A stretch of DNA of 64,000 nt, from contig NZ_CP129019.1 in assembly GCF_020524355.2 (NCBI RefSeq), positions 4,252,001-4,316,000 on the forward strand, written 5' to 3'. How positions within the stretch are numbered: position 1 is the stretch's first letter; every line of letters starts with the position of its first letter. Source of the DNA: Mesobacillus subterraneus (GTDB taxonomy: Bacteria; Bacillota; Bacilli; Bacillales; Cytobacillaceae). Of this stretch, positions 35,543-44,586 are shown one piece after another. The translations under genes and the position numbers were made by a program. The notes below the pieces were generated by a model that saw nothing but the letters and a program-made list of their open reading frames with translations, was not told the DNA's origin and made no database searches.

Positions 35543-36218
35543 TTCCCATGCCCCTTTCTTGCTTCGCAACTTCCAATTCTTCTTGTAATTTGACTAAGTC
35601 AAGTTCGTTTTTCAATTTAACCAGTTCCATTTCAATTTCTTTGCATCGATCTGCTACCGGATCCGGCAGATCTCGATGGTTGAAGTCCTTCTTGACCCTA
35701 ATGCCATCCTGGATAACGATTTTTCCAGGGATGCCAACAACGGTAGAGTTCGGAGGTACATCCTTCAGGACAACCGATCCGGCGCCCACCTTAGAATTCT
35801 CCCCAATCGTAATCGACCCTAAAACCTTCGCCCCGGTCGCAATCAAAGCATTGTCATTGACAGTCGGATGGCGTTTTCCCTTCTCCTTGCCAGTACCCCC
35901 CAGGGTCACCCCCTGGAACACAGTCACATTATCACCAATCTCACACGTTTCACCAATGACGACCCCCATTCCATGGTCGATGAAAAAACGTCTGCCTATC
36001 TTGGCTCCCGGATGGATTTCTACCCCGGTGAAAAAACGGCTGATTTGCGAAATGGCTCTTGCGACAAAATAAAACTTCCGCTTGTAGAAAGCATGCGCCA
36101 AACGATGGGACCATATCGCATGCAGACCAGCGTATGTCAAAACTACTTCCAGCACGCTCCTGGCAGAAGGATCCTGGTCAAAAACAACATCTATGTCTTC
36201 CTTCATCATCTTAAACAT
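35532..36218 (-). CDS. cysE: Serine O-acetyltransferase
   Basis: A 228-residue enzyme beginning [20 protein letters not shown]. It makes O-acetylserine, the carbon skeleton for cysteine. An N-terminal helical domain is followed by a left-handed beta helix of hexapeptide repeats ([38 protein letters not shown] with the active-site His region). The long C-terminal tail is charged and helical. It overlaps cysS by 11 nt. Control is probably by the T-box 640 nt upstream. Confidence 0.97.
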   Translation of the reverse strand: MFKMMKEDIDVVFDQDPSARSVLEVVLTYAGLHAIWSHRLAHAFYKRKFYFVARAISQISRFFTGVEIHPGAKIGRRFFIDHGMGVVIGETCEIGDNVTVFQGVTLGGTGKEKGKRHPTVNDNALIATGAKVLGSITIGENSKVGAGSVVLKDVPPNSTVVGIPGKIVIQDGIRVKKDFNHRDLPDPVADRCKEIEMELVKLKNELDLVKLQEELEVAKQERGMGNGN

Positions 36219-36330
36219 GGCGAAATCCTCCTTCTTTAAAAAATTGATTTGAAATTTGCTCAGTAGTTAACACCTTTATTGCCGATATTAGGTTATAGCC
36301 TTATTAGTTCGGTTTATGTGACCATCACTA

Positions 36331-36835
36331 TACTGTTCCGGCTTTTTCGGGCACATGTTCTTCATTTTTGTGACCGAAATCTTGCTCTTCCGGCTTTTTC
36401 GGGCACATGCTCTTCGTTTTTGTGACCGAAATCTTGCTCTTCGGGCTTTTTCGGGCACATGTTCTTCATTTTTGTGACCGAAATCTTGCTCTTCCGGCTT
36501 TTTCGGGCACATGTTCTTCATTTTTGTGACCGAAATCTTGCTCTTCGGGCTTTTTCGGGCACATGTTCTTCGTTTTTGTGACCGAAATCTTGCTCTTCCG
36601 GCTCTTTCGGGCACATGCTCTTCGTTTTTGTGACCGAAATCTTGCTCTTCGGGCTTTTTCGGGCACATGTTCTTCATTTTTGTGACCGAAATCTTGCTCC
36701 TCAGGCTTTTTCGGGCACATGTTCTTCATTTTTGTGACCGAAATCTTTCTCCTCAGGCTTTTTCGGGCACATGTTCTTCATTTTTGTGACCGGCAGCTCC
36801 TGAATCCAGCCTCTTCGGGCACATGCTCCAATCCG
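36331..36835 (-). repeat. Tandem array of 52-bp repeats, about ten copies
   Basis: The sequence GCACATG recurs at 36351 and then every 52 bases up to 36819: ten positions with exact 52-bp spacing. Eight internal units are nearly identical, differing at a few sites; the outermost copy near 36819 is diverged. Each unit contains GTGACCGAAA and, 17 nt later, TTTTCGGGCAC, arms of an imperfect hairpin. Because 52 is not a multiple of three the frames rotate, so the open frames here are by-products. The array lies in the cysE leader, after the T-box. Confidence 0.95.
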
Positions 36836-36854
36836 CCTGGCCAGTACACCATAT

Positions 36855-37088
36855 AAAAAAGCGCCCCTGTCGTAAACGACAGAGACGCTTGATGCGCGGT
36901 TCCACTCTGTTTAGGCTACCTAAAACAATAGCCTCAACTTTCACCTGTTAACGGGAGGTCCCGCCCGATACTACTCAGGCACTGATTGCCTTTTCGCATA
37001 GGGACTCTGAGGCGCATTTCAAAAAATGAGAGGCCTGAACCACTTTCAGCCGGTGATGGTTCTCTCTAATAAGCGTCATTCTTCTACT
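36855..37088 (-). promoter_or_regulatory. Cysteine T-box riboswitch
   Basis: The leader shows the T-box sequence GAGTGGAACCGCG (36896-36908 region), followed by a terminator AAGCGTCTCTGTCG/CGACAGGGGCGCTT with U-run (36855-36890). The stem I region begins near 37085. A TGC (Cys) triplet at 37014-37016, in GAAATGCGCC, is the likely specifier codon. Uncharged tRNA-Cys would stabilise the antiterminator and allow cysE-cysS transcription. This position between gltX and cysE is also that of the B. subtilis T-box. Confidence 0.93.
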
Positions 37089-37177
37089 TTTCCTCTTCAA
37101 CACTTTGCTTATATAGAATTACTCTTACTATATTACATTTTTGAATTTCTGTTAACTAAAAAAGCTTAAAAAAGTTA

Positions 37178-38635
37178 CTAGCCTAAAAGCTTCTGGACTC
37201 TTTCCATGACTTTTTCTTTGCCGATCAATTCCATTGCAAGCATCAGGTCTGGTCCATGTGTCTGTCCTGTCGCAGCCGCACGGACTGGCATGAACAGCTT
37301 CTGCCCCTTATGACCAGTTCCTTTTTGAACAGTCTTGACCGCTGCCTTGATTCCATCCGCCTTGAACTCTTCAAGCTTATCGACTTCGGCAAGGAATGCA
37401 TTCAGCACTTCTGGAACCTGTTCCCCTGCAAGGACCTCTTTTGCTTCTTCATCATAGTTTACCTCATCGCGGAAAAATAAATCAGACATCTCGACGATTT
37501 CTGCTCCGAAGCTCATCTTATCATGATACAGGGAGATGAGATTGAGTACCCATGCTTCCTCTTCTGCACTGCGGTTCTCGCTGACTTTTCCAGCTTTAAC
37601 AAGATGCGGCAGTGCCAGCTCAACAACACGGTCCAGATCCGCTTTTTTCATATATTGATTATTCATCCATGCAAGCTTCTGCTGGTCAAAGAGCGCAGGA
37701 GATTTCGAAAGTCTAGCCGGATCGAAAATCTCGATGAATTCATCCTTCGAATAAATTTCCTCTTCACCTGATGGAGACCATCCAAGCAGGGTAATGAAGT
37801 TGAACAATGCCTCTGGCAAATAACCAAGTTCTTCATACTGCTCAATAAACTGGATGATTGATTCGTCACGCTTGCTCAGCTTCTTGCGGCTTTCATTGAC
37901 GATCAACGTCATATGACCGAATACCGGTGGCTCCCAGCCAAACGCTTCGTAAATCACAAGCTGTTTCGGTGTATTAGAAATGTGGTCATCCCCTCGAAGT
38001 ACGTGGGAAATCTTCATCAAATGGTCATCGATGACAACCGCATAGTTATACGTAGGGGTACCATCTTTCTTGACGATGACATAATCACCCATGCCGTCGG
38101 ACTCAAAGCTTACTTCGCCTTTTACCATATCATCGAATTTAAGAATTTTTCCCGCAGGAACCTTGAAACGAAGGCTCGGCTGGCGACCTTCTTTTTCAAA
38201 CTGCTCCTTCTGTTCTGCTGTCAGGTTGCGGCAGCGTCCGGAGTATTGAGGAGTCTCATTGCGTGCAGACTGCTCCTCGCGCTCAGCCTCCAGTTCTTCC
38301 TCCGTGCAATAACACTTGTAGGCGTGGCACTTTTCAAGAAGCTCCTGATTGTATTGCTCATATATGTGGTTGCGTTCTGATTGGCGGTACGGTCCGTATT
38401 CGCCGCCAACATCGACGCTCTCATCCCAGTCAATTCCAAGCCACTGAAGGTACTTCAACTGGCTTTGCTCTCCGCCTTCGATATTGCGTTTTTTATCTGT
38501 ATCTTCAATGCGGATAATGAACTTTCCGCCTCTGTTCCGTGCGAATAGATAGTTGAATAGAGCTGTACGGGCATTCCCGATATGTAAATGTCCAGTCGGA
38601 CTCGGCGCATAACGCACCCGGATATCTGATGACAT
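37178..38635 (-). CDS. gltX: Glutamyl-tRNA synthetase (non-discriminating type)
   Basis: A 485-residue class I synthetase starting at [20 protein letters not shown], preceded by GGAGGA. HIGH motif [15 protein letters not shown]-type loop KKLSKRDES, and the C-terminal anticodon-binding helical domain ending MERVQKLLG. In Bacillus it charges both tRNA-Glu and tRNA-Gln, the latter corrected by GatCAB. It lies after ispF and before the cysE T-box. Confidence 0.96.
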   Translation of the reverse strand: MSSDIRVRYAPSPTGHLHIGNARTALFNYLFARNRGGKFIIRIEDTDKKRNIEGGEQSQLKYLQWLGIDWDESVDVGGEYGPYRQSERNHIYEQYNQELLEKCHAYKCYCTEEELEAEREEQSARNETPQYSGRCRNLTAEQKEQFEKEGRQPSLRFKVPAGKILKFDDMVKGEVSFESDGMGDYVIVKKDGTPTYNYAVVIDDHLMKISHVLRGDDHISNTPKQLVIYEAFGWEPPVFGHMTLIVNESRKKLSKRDESIIQFIEQYEELGYLPEALFNFITLLGWSPSGEEEIYSKDEFIEIFDPARLSKSPALFDQQKLAWMNNQYMKKADLDRVVELALPHLVKAGKVSENRSAEEEAWVLNLISLYHDKMSFGAEIVEMSDLFFRDEVNYDEEAKEVLAGEQVPEVLNAFLAEVDKLEEFKADGIKAAVKTVQKGTGHKGQKLFMPVRAAATGQTHGPDLMLAMELIGKEKVMERVQKLLG

Positions 38636-38720
38636 AGTGAATCCTCCTCCAATATAGCTATCCATTATTGTATCACTATCGATATATAAAGCGGAAGTGG
38701 CTTATCAAGCTGCCTGTGTT

Positions 38721-39204
38721 TTATTTCTCTATCTTCTTCAACAACACAGTTGCCTGGGAAGCGATACCTTCTCCCCGTCCAGGGAAACCGAGCTTTTCTG
38801 TGGTAGTCGCCTTGACGTTCACCTGGTCATGGGTGCCTTCCAATAAGCCTGCAATCCTTTCACGCATGGCTTCAATATGCGGGGCCATTTTAGGCTGCTG
38901 TGCGATAATCGTGCAGTCGATGTTCACAAGCTCGTATCCTTTTTGCTTTACAATTTTCCAAACGTGTTCAAGCAATTTTGCTGAATCAGCGTCCTTGAAT
39001 TCAGGGTCAGTGTCCGGGAAATGTCTGCCGATGTCTCCTTCTCCGATTGCCCCAAGGCATGCATCAGCTACTGTATGTAAAAGCACATCGGCATCTGAAG
39101 TGGCCAAGCAGCCCCTTTTCATATGGAATCTCAATTCCGCCAATGATCAGCGGCCTGCCCTCCGTTAATTGATGTACATCGAAACCTTGTCCAATACGAA
39201 ACAT
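38721..39204 (-). pseudogene. ispF: ispF, 2-C-methyl-D-erythritol 2,4-cyclodiphosphate synthase, with a +1 frameshift
   Basis: The frame from ATG 39204 reads [19 protein letters not shown] up to GLLGH (residue 35) and then goes out of frame; the next frame continues [20 protein letters not shown] to the normal end. One extra base near 39097-39100 accounts for it; without it the protein would have 160 residues. The break separates metal ligands D9 and H11 from H43. IspF makes the cyclic diphosphate of the MEP isoprenoid route and is essential in Bacillus, so a sequencing error is more likely than true loss. It follows ispD. Confidence 0.9.
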
Positions 39205-39248
39205 AATGAATTACTCCTTTTAAAATTATGCTGGGTTTATATACTCTA

Positions 39249-39941
39249 TCAAACACCGGACTCCTTCCGCTTGCGCAGAATCGCTTCGGCAAAATATAAA
39301 TCTTCTGGTGTCGTCAGCTTAATATTATCATAATCCCCTTCGATAATGCTGACTGGATGCGGGATCCGTTCGACAAGGCTTGATTCATCTGTACCGATGA
39401 ATTGTTCCCTCATTGCCTTGTTATGTGCCTCAAGCAATACAGAAGCACGAAAAGCCTGCGGGGTCTGGACTGACCACAAACTTGAACGCTCAACTGTTTC
39501 AGCTACCCTGCCGTTGGCCGCTTTCTTGATTGTATCCTTGACAGGAACAGCTACTATTGCCCCGCCACCCTGGCTAGCAGCCTCCACAAGTTTGTGGACC
39601 GTTTCCGCTTTTATGAAGGGGCGGGCAGCGTCATGAACCAGCACAATCTCATTTAAACGGACATCCATTAACCCATTGAACACACTGTCCTGGCGTTCCT
39701 TTCCCCCTTGTACCAATGAAGATATCTTATGTATACTATACTCTTTTAACAAAGACTTGAACTGCTGCTCATCACTTGGACTGATTGCCAGAATGATGCC
39801 AGAGCATTCAGCATCTGCTTCAAACACCCTAAGTGTATGGATCAGGATTGGGACTCCTGCCAAAGGGAGCAGCAATTTATTTTTCCCTGCTCCCATCCTC
39901 TTCCCCTGACCCGCAGCCGGAATAATGACCTGATAAGGCAT
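39249..39941 (-). CDS. ispD: 2-C-methyl-D-erythritol 4-phosphate cytidylyltransferase
   Basis: A 230-residue enzyme starting at MPYQVIIPAAGQGKRMGAGK, preceded by TTGGAG with suitable spacing; the 21 extra upstream codons run into a dispersed repeat. It transfers CMP to methylerythritol phosphate in isoprenoid synthesis. The nucleotide-binding loop PAAGQGKRMGAGKNK and the segments VHDAARPFI and TDESSLVE are conserved. It is followed 44 nt later by ispF. Confidence 0.96.
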   Translation of the reverse strand: MPYQVIIPAAGQGKRMGAGKNKLLLPLAGVPILIHTLRVFEADAECSGIILAISPSDEQQFKSLLKEYSIHKISSLVQGGKERQDSVFNGLMDVRLNEIVLVHDAARPFIKAETVHKLVEAASQGGGAIVAVPVKDTIKKAANGRVAETVERSSLWSVQTPQAFRASVLLEAHNKAMREQFIGTDESSLVERIPHPVSIIEGDYDNIKLTTPEDLYFAEAILRKRKESGV

Positions 39942-39968
39942 GACGAAAAACTCCAATCTATTTTGAAA

Positions 39969-40090
39969 AGTGCAAGCGCCTTGGTCAGCACCGACAAGCG
40001 ACACGAGGAGCTAGACAGTGAAGTCACTCTTTGACTTCATTGGCAGCACCGGAACGTCTCGAGGAGTTAGGAGGCTCAGCTAGAGAAGCG
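39969..40090 (+). repeat. Dispersed repeat, copy C
   Basis: A degenerate copy of the repeat at 44368-44485: TGCAAGCGCCTTGGTCAGCA, ACCGACAAGCG, then GTGAAGTCACTCTTTGACTTCATTGG-type inner hairpin and GAGCTAGACA / CTCAGCTAGAGA ends. It sits 27 nt upstream of the ispD start, between yacL and ispD, in the same orientation as the other copies. Confidence 0.75.
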
Positions 40091-40222
40091 ACTCGAACGG
40101 CTATACACTATTCCAAATTATAAAAGTTATACTCTGTTATATAGGTACTACAAGATCAAGCAACTTGTCAGCCCACACAAGTGCTCAAGCTAGTCATCTC
40201 TAGAAGTGAAATACATATAAAC

Positions 40223-40286
40223 GGGCAGTCGAGGCCCTGCTTCACACCTTCAATAAATCAATGAAGGAAGCGGGAATCAACTGCCC
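40223..40286 (-). terminator. Long hairpin after yacL
   Basis: ATGGGCAGT near the yacL end pairs with ACTGCCCGTT; an inner stem CTTCA/TTGAAG lies between. Only a short U-rich stretch (TTTATAT) follows. It may be an intrinsic terminator or an mRNA 3' stabiliser. Confidence 0.55.
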
Positions 40287-40303
40287 ATATAGGCTTGATT
40301 CAT

Positions 40304-41413
40304 TCAAAGAGGAATCAACTGATTATACTTTTTTTCCAACAGCTTTGGCTTAGCAAAAATCATTCTGCCAGCAGATGTTTGCAGCACACTTGTTACAAGA
40401 ACATCGATACGCTTTCCAATGTAATCGCGGCCTTCTTCGACTACGATCATGGTACCATCATCAAGATACGCAATGCCCTGGTTATGTTCCTTGCCATCCT
40501 TGATTACCTGGATGCTCAATTCTTCTCCAGGAAGGACAACTGGTTTTACCGCATTTGCGAGATCATTGATATTCAGCACGGCAACCTTCTGCAATTCACA
40601 TACTTTATTCAGGTTGAAATCATTCGTGACGACAACACCATTTGTCAGCTTCGCCAGCTTTACAAGCTTGCTGTCGACTTCCTGGATGTCATCAAAATCA
40701 CCTTCATATATTTCTACTTTAATCTTAAGTTCCTTTTGAATACGGTTCAGGATGTCCAATCCACGTCGTCCTCGATTTCGCTTCAACACGTCAGATGAAT
40801 CAGCGATATGCTGCAATTCTTCCAGGACGAACTGGGGAATTACGATGGTGCCTTCAAGGAATCCAGTCTGGCAGATATCCGCAACCCTGCCATCAATAAT
40901 CACACTTGTATCGAGAATCTTCCACTCTCTTGCACGAGTTTCTTTTTCTTTATCCGCTTCTTCTTCAGTGCCCTTCTTCTTTGACCTTGAAAATAAACCA
41001 AGCAGTTCATCACGCTTTTTGAAACCAACTTGGAATCCAAGATACCCAAATAATAGTGTCAGGAGAGTCGGTGCAACTGTATTCACGACAGGCACCTGGA
41101 TTGCATTAAGGGCAAACCCCACTAAAAATGCCACCAGCAAACCAAAGAAAAGGCCGACACTGCCAAAGAGGACATCTGTAATTGGCGCCTTGATCAGCGA
41201 CTCTTCAGCCCACTTCACAAAATTGGTCACAGGATCTACGGTCCAAAAAGTAAGAAGATAAAAAATAAGTGCGCCCAAAACAGCAGTAACATAAGGATTA
41301 TTGATGAGAGTCATGTCTCCCGCGTTCAATAATGATAATAAATCAGGAATTAAGAATATACCAAGCGTTCCCCCAATGATCAGGAAGCAGGCTTGAATGA
41401 TACGTCTTAACAT
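40304..41413 (-). CDS. yacL: PIN/TRAM domain membrane protein YacL
   Basis: A 369-residue protein beginning [20 protein letters not shown]. Four hydrophobic segments occupy about residues 1-130, followed by a PIN nuclease-like domain ([20 protein letters not shown]; acidic residues also in [10 protein letters not shown]) and a C-terminal TRAM domain ([20 protein letters not shown]). The family is conserved in Firmicutes next to disA-radA; the substrate is unknown. It has its own likely promoter. Confidence 0.93.
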   Translation of the reverse strand: MLRRIIQACFLIIGGTLGIFLIPDLLSLLNAGDMTLINNPYVTAVLGALIFYLLTFWTVDPVTNFVKWAEESLIKAPITDVLFGSVGLFFGLLVAFLVGFALNAIQVPVVNTVAPTLLTLLFGYLGFQVGFKKRDELLGLFSRSKKKGTEEEADKEKETRAREWKILDTSVIIDGRVADICQTGFLEGTIVIPQFVLEELQHIADSSDVLKRNRGRRGLDILNRIQKELKIKVEIYEGDFDDIQEVDSKLVKLAKLTNGVVVTNDFNLNKVCELQKVAVLNINDLANAVKPVVLPGEELSIQVIKDGKEHNQGIAYLDDGTMIVVEEGRDYIGKRIDVLVTSVLQTSAGRMIFAKPKLLEKKYNQLIPL

Positions 41414-41602
41414 CCTTTCACCTCCTTTTACTCATTATAAACAACTTCCAAATTTTGAAACCCTCGTAAAAAACATTTTTTTAAAAAAACATCCAAATGA
41501 ATATACGAATTTACCCTGACAAAAGTTACATCATTTGTACAATTAAAATGACAAAAACACTGCAAGATTGCCATTATCTCTATAGGAGTAAATCTCATCT
41601 TT

Positions 41603-41631
41603 AAGGTAGCACCAGGGCATGCAAGTGTCAA
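41603..41631 (-). promoter_or_regulatory. Promoter of yacL
   Basis: TTGACA (41626-41631), 17-nt spacer ending TGC, and TACCTT (41603-41608) on the minus strand. The TG one base before the weak -10 makes it an extended -10 promoter. It lies between disA and yacL, about 190 nt from the start codon. Confidence 0.5.
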
Positions 41632-41658
41632 TTAAAAGCAGTCCGCCAAAGTTTGGGA

Positions 41659-42732
41659 TTACATTTGACGGTCCGCCATCAGCTGGTCCCTTATGAGTTT
41701 GAAGCCTTCTTTGATTTTCCGGGCTCTTACTTCGCCAATGCCCTCTACATCATCCAGTTCTTCAACGGTAGCTGATATCATATTTGTGAATTTGCTGAAA
41801 CGTTTAATCAAATTCTCAGTAATGATCATTGGCAGCCGCGGAATTTTATTCAGCATTCGATATCCTCGAGGACAGATGAATTCATCCATATGCACATATC
41901 CCTGATGCCCGAGAAGCTTCAGGATGGTGGAATCTTCAATGACTCCCGCTTTTGAAAGCTCCTGGAATCGAGCCATCACCTCATCTGCCTTAACCTCCGA
42001 TTCTGCTGAATAATCTTTGATGACAAGCAATGCTTCTCTTTCCATTTCAGATAAAAGCTCCTGCATTTGCAGACGGATCAGCCGTCCCTCTAGCCCAAGC
42101 TCGCTCAAATAGGTCATAAGCTCCGTCTTGATCCTCAATACCATTTCAAAACGATGGATAACCTGAAGCAAGTCATTATAGGTGACAAGATCTTCAAATT
42201 CGAGGATTCCCAGATTGGTGATGCTTTGTTCAAGGACGACCTTATACTTTTCCAACGTCTGGATTGCCTGGTTCGCCTTTGTCAAAATAACACCGATTTC
42301 CTTCAGGGCATAACGAAGGTGTCCCTGATATAGGGTAATGACATTCCTTCGCTGGGAAATGGCGATGACAAGTGCCTTTGTCTGTCTCGCGACACGTTCT
42401 GCTGTCCTGTGCCTCATCCCTGTCTCAGTAGAAGGCACTCCCGTATCAGGAGCTAATTGGGCGTTTGCGAATAAGATTTTGCTTCCAGTCTCATTTAAGA
42501 TGATCGCACCATCCATCTTCGCCAGTTCATACAGATAGCTAGGACTGAACCTGCAGTTGATTTCAAAGCCGCCATCAACCAGGTTTTTTACTTTTTCATT
42601 GTATCCAAACACAATCAAACCGCCTGTCTTGACCCTGAGCACATTATCGATTCCATCCCTTAGAGGTTTGCCTGGAGCGATAAATTGAAGGATTTCACCT
42701 AACTCCTTTTCTTCAAGCTCTTTATGTTCCAA
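41659..42732 (-). CDS. disA: DNA integrity scanning diadenylate cyclase DisA
   Basis: A 357-residue protein that makes c-di-AMP from ATP and scans DNA for branched structures. The DAC domain motifs [10 protein letters not shown] (about residues 73-82) and RHRTAE are intact. A helical linker is followed by a helix-hairpin-helix DNA-binding domain ([20 protein letters not shown]). It starts four bases after the radA stop; RadA is known to inhibit DisA, so the neighbourhood is meaningful. Confidence 0.97.
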   Translation of the reverse strand: MEHKELEEKELGEILQFIAPGKPLRDGIDNVLRVKTGGLIVFGYNEKVKNLVDGGFEINCRFSPSYLYELAKMDGAIILNETGSKILFANAQLAPDTGVPSTETGMRHRTAERVARQTKALVIAISQRRNVITLYQGHLRYALKEIGVILTKANQAIQTLEKYKVVLEQSITNLGILEFEDLVTYNDLLQVIHRFEMVLRIKTELMTYLSELGLEGRLIRLQMQELLSEMEREALLVIKDYSAESEVKADEVMARFQELSKAGVIEDSTILKLLGHQGYVHMDEFICPRGYRMLNKIPRLPMIITENLIKRFSKFTNMISATVEELDDVEGIGEVRARKIKEGFKLIRDQLMADRQM

Positions 42733-42736
42733 TCCA

Positions 42737-44117
42737 TCAACCTCCCAAGGTGACTTTTAGTGCATGGCTGACAGATGATACCCCGATAAGCTCAACTCCC
42801 CGTGGAGGAGTCCATCCGCCGAGATTGTTCTCCGGTAAAATAATTCTTTCAAAACCAAGCTTCGCCGCTTCCTGCACACGCTGCTCAATCCTAGAAACCC
42901 TCCTTACTTCCCCTGTCAGCCCCACCTCACCGATGATACAATCTGTAGCGCGGGTTGGTTTATCCCTGAAGCTCGAAGCAATGCTGACAGCCACCGCAAG
43001 GTCAATAGCCGGTTCATCCAGCTTAACTCCCCCGGCAACCTTCAAATAAGCATCCTGGTTAGCCAACAGCAAGCCGACACGCTTCTCCAGCACAGCCATC
43101 AGCAGCGATACGCGATTATGGTCGATTCCGGTAGCCATCCGCCTTGGATTCCCAAAGCTCGTTGGCGAAATCAAGGCCTGGATTTCAACTAATACCGGGC
43201 GTGTTCCTTCCATCGAGGCCACAACTGTTGACCCTGATGCCCCCTGGGATCTTTCCTCTAAAAATATCTCTGAAGGGTTCGCCACTTCTTCAAGGCCCAC
43301 TTCCTTCATCTCGAAAATACCCATTTCATTCGTCGACCCGAAACGGTTTTTGACAGCCCGAAGGATTCTGTACGTATGGTGCCTTTCCCCTTCAAAATAT
43401 AGAACCGTATCGACCATATGCTCCAGCAGTCTTGGTCCGGCGATCGAACCTTCCTTCGTGACATGTCCGACGATAAAAATGGCGATACCCTTTGTCTTCC
43501 CAATTCGCATAAGCTCTGCTGTACATTCCCTTACCTGTGACACACTTCCTGGCGCAGAGGTCACTTCCGGGTGGAAAATCGTCTGGATTGAATCTACGAT
43601 TACAAAATCCGGATTATTATTTTCAATTGTCAGGCTGATTTCCTGCAGGTTCGTTTCCGAATAAACAAACAGGTTATCCGAGGTTACTCCAAGGCGGTCT
43701 GCGCGCAACTTTGTCTGCCTCATCGATTCCTCACCAGAAATATACAGCACTGAATGTGCCTTTTTTGCCAGCTGGTAAGATACCTGAAGCAATAGAGTCG
43801 ACTTACCGATACCCGGGTCTCCGCCAATCAGCACCAGCGAACCCCTGACCACGCCTCCGCCAAGTACACGATTCAATTCATTCAAGTCTGTCGTAATCCG
43901 CGGCTCGCTGACTGTTTCAATACTAGTGATTGGGAGTGGCCTTTGCAGCAACACTCGTATTCCCTGTATTGGCAAAAGCTCCTCTTCTTGTCGAGCCAGT
44001 GCTTTCCACTTCCTCGACCATCTTATTCCACTGCCCGCATCCCGGACATTTCCCCATCCATTTTGGAGATTCATAGCCGCATTCCTGGCACATGAATTTC
44101 GTTTTTCTTTTTGCCAT
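42737..44117 (-). pseudogene. radA: radA, DNA repair helicase, with a +1 frameshift
   Basis: The start frame (ATG 44117) gives [20 protein letters not shown] and the zinc finger CxxC-CPGC, then reaches a stop after 64 codons. The second frame picks up at PLPITSIET and runs to the normal end, with Walker [22 protein letters not shown] and the Lon-like domain. One extra C on the plus strand at 43940/43941 (AAAGGCC instead of AAAGCC in the gene) explains it. RadA moves recombination branches. I suspect a sequencing error; if real, RadA would lose its joined zinc-finger and ATPase domains. Confidence 0.9.
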
Positions 44118-44367
44118 TTTCTTAGCCTCTCAATAAAAAAAAGTTATTATCATTATAATAAAGCCAAACAAGTAATAAAAGAAATGATAGCGACTGAAGC
44201 ACCTATGTAATTTTTTCAACAAGGCATATTGGAGGTCATGAATCCAAAACTTTTACGTCTTCAATTAAATTATGTTCATATACAGATGCAACAATTCCAG
44301 CTATTTTTTTGAAAGCTGTTTTCTTGCAAGTGCAATCTCAGGGGATTACGAGGAAAGTTAAATTAGT

Positions 44368-44485
44368 AAAGCGCAAGCGCCTTGGGCAGCCCCGACAAGC
44401 GCTGGAGGCCCGGCCAGTGAAGTCGCTCTTTGACTTCATTGGTCGGACCGAAGCGACTCGAGGGGGTAGGCGCTTGCGCTAGACA
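44368..44485 (+). repeat. Dispersed repeat, full copy D
   Basis: About 115 bp bounded by perfect 11-bp inverted ends, GCGCAAGCGCC (44371-44381) and GGCGCTTGCGC (44469-44479). Inside are TGAAGTC/GACTTCA around a short loop, and CCCCGACAAGCGCTGGAG. The transcript could fold into a multi-armed structure. There is no ORF. It lies between radA and clpC. I do not recognise it as a named family. Confidence 0.85.
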
Positions 44486-44526
44486 CTAATCCAAGTGTAA
44501 AAAATTTACACCTTCTTATTCAATTA

Positions 44527-44568
44527 GAAAAAAAGGGGTACACGTATTTAGTACGTATACCCCTTTTA
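44527..44568 (-). terminator. Terminator of the ctsR-clpC operon
   Basis: AAAAGGGGTATACGT, a 7-nt loop and ACGTGTACCCCTTTT form about 13 pairs on the minus strand, followed by more U residues, 19 nt after clpC. radA probably has a separate promoter or is read through weakly. Confidence 0.92.
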
Positions 44569-44586
44569 ATAACATATCAAGCCATT

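Noticed and set aside
36331..36835. CRISPR array
   Set aside because: The spacing is regular, but the whole 52-bp unit is conserved; there are no variable spacers between short repeats, and no cas genes nearby.
36288..36944. ORFs translating as CPKKPEEQDFGHKNEEHVPE-type repeats
   Set aside because: The DNA repeat is 52 bp, so the three frames simply rotate through the same sequence. No ribosome binding site, and the frames cross the T-box terminator.
38721..39143. A shortened ispF starting at [12 protein letters not shown]
   Set aside because: The real N-terminus [11 protein letters not shown] lies upstream in another frame with the expected sequence; the short frame lacks two metal ligands and is a frameshift product.
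41428..41631. Minus-strand 67-codon ORF between disA and yacL
   Set aside because: No ribosome binding site and no similarity; it covers the yacL promoter and leader.
42737..44074. A complete RadA starting at [14 protein letters not shown]
   Set aside because: Its first ~50 residues are an out-of-frame reading of the zinc-finger region; the true start is at 44117.
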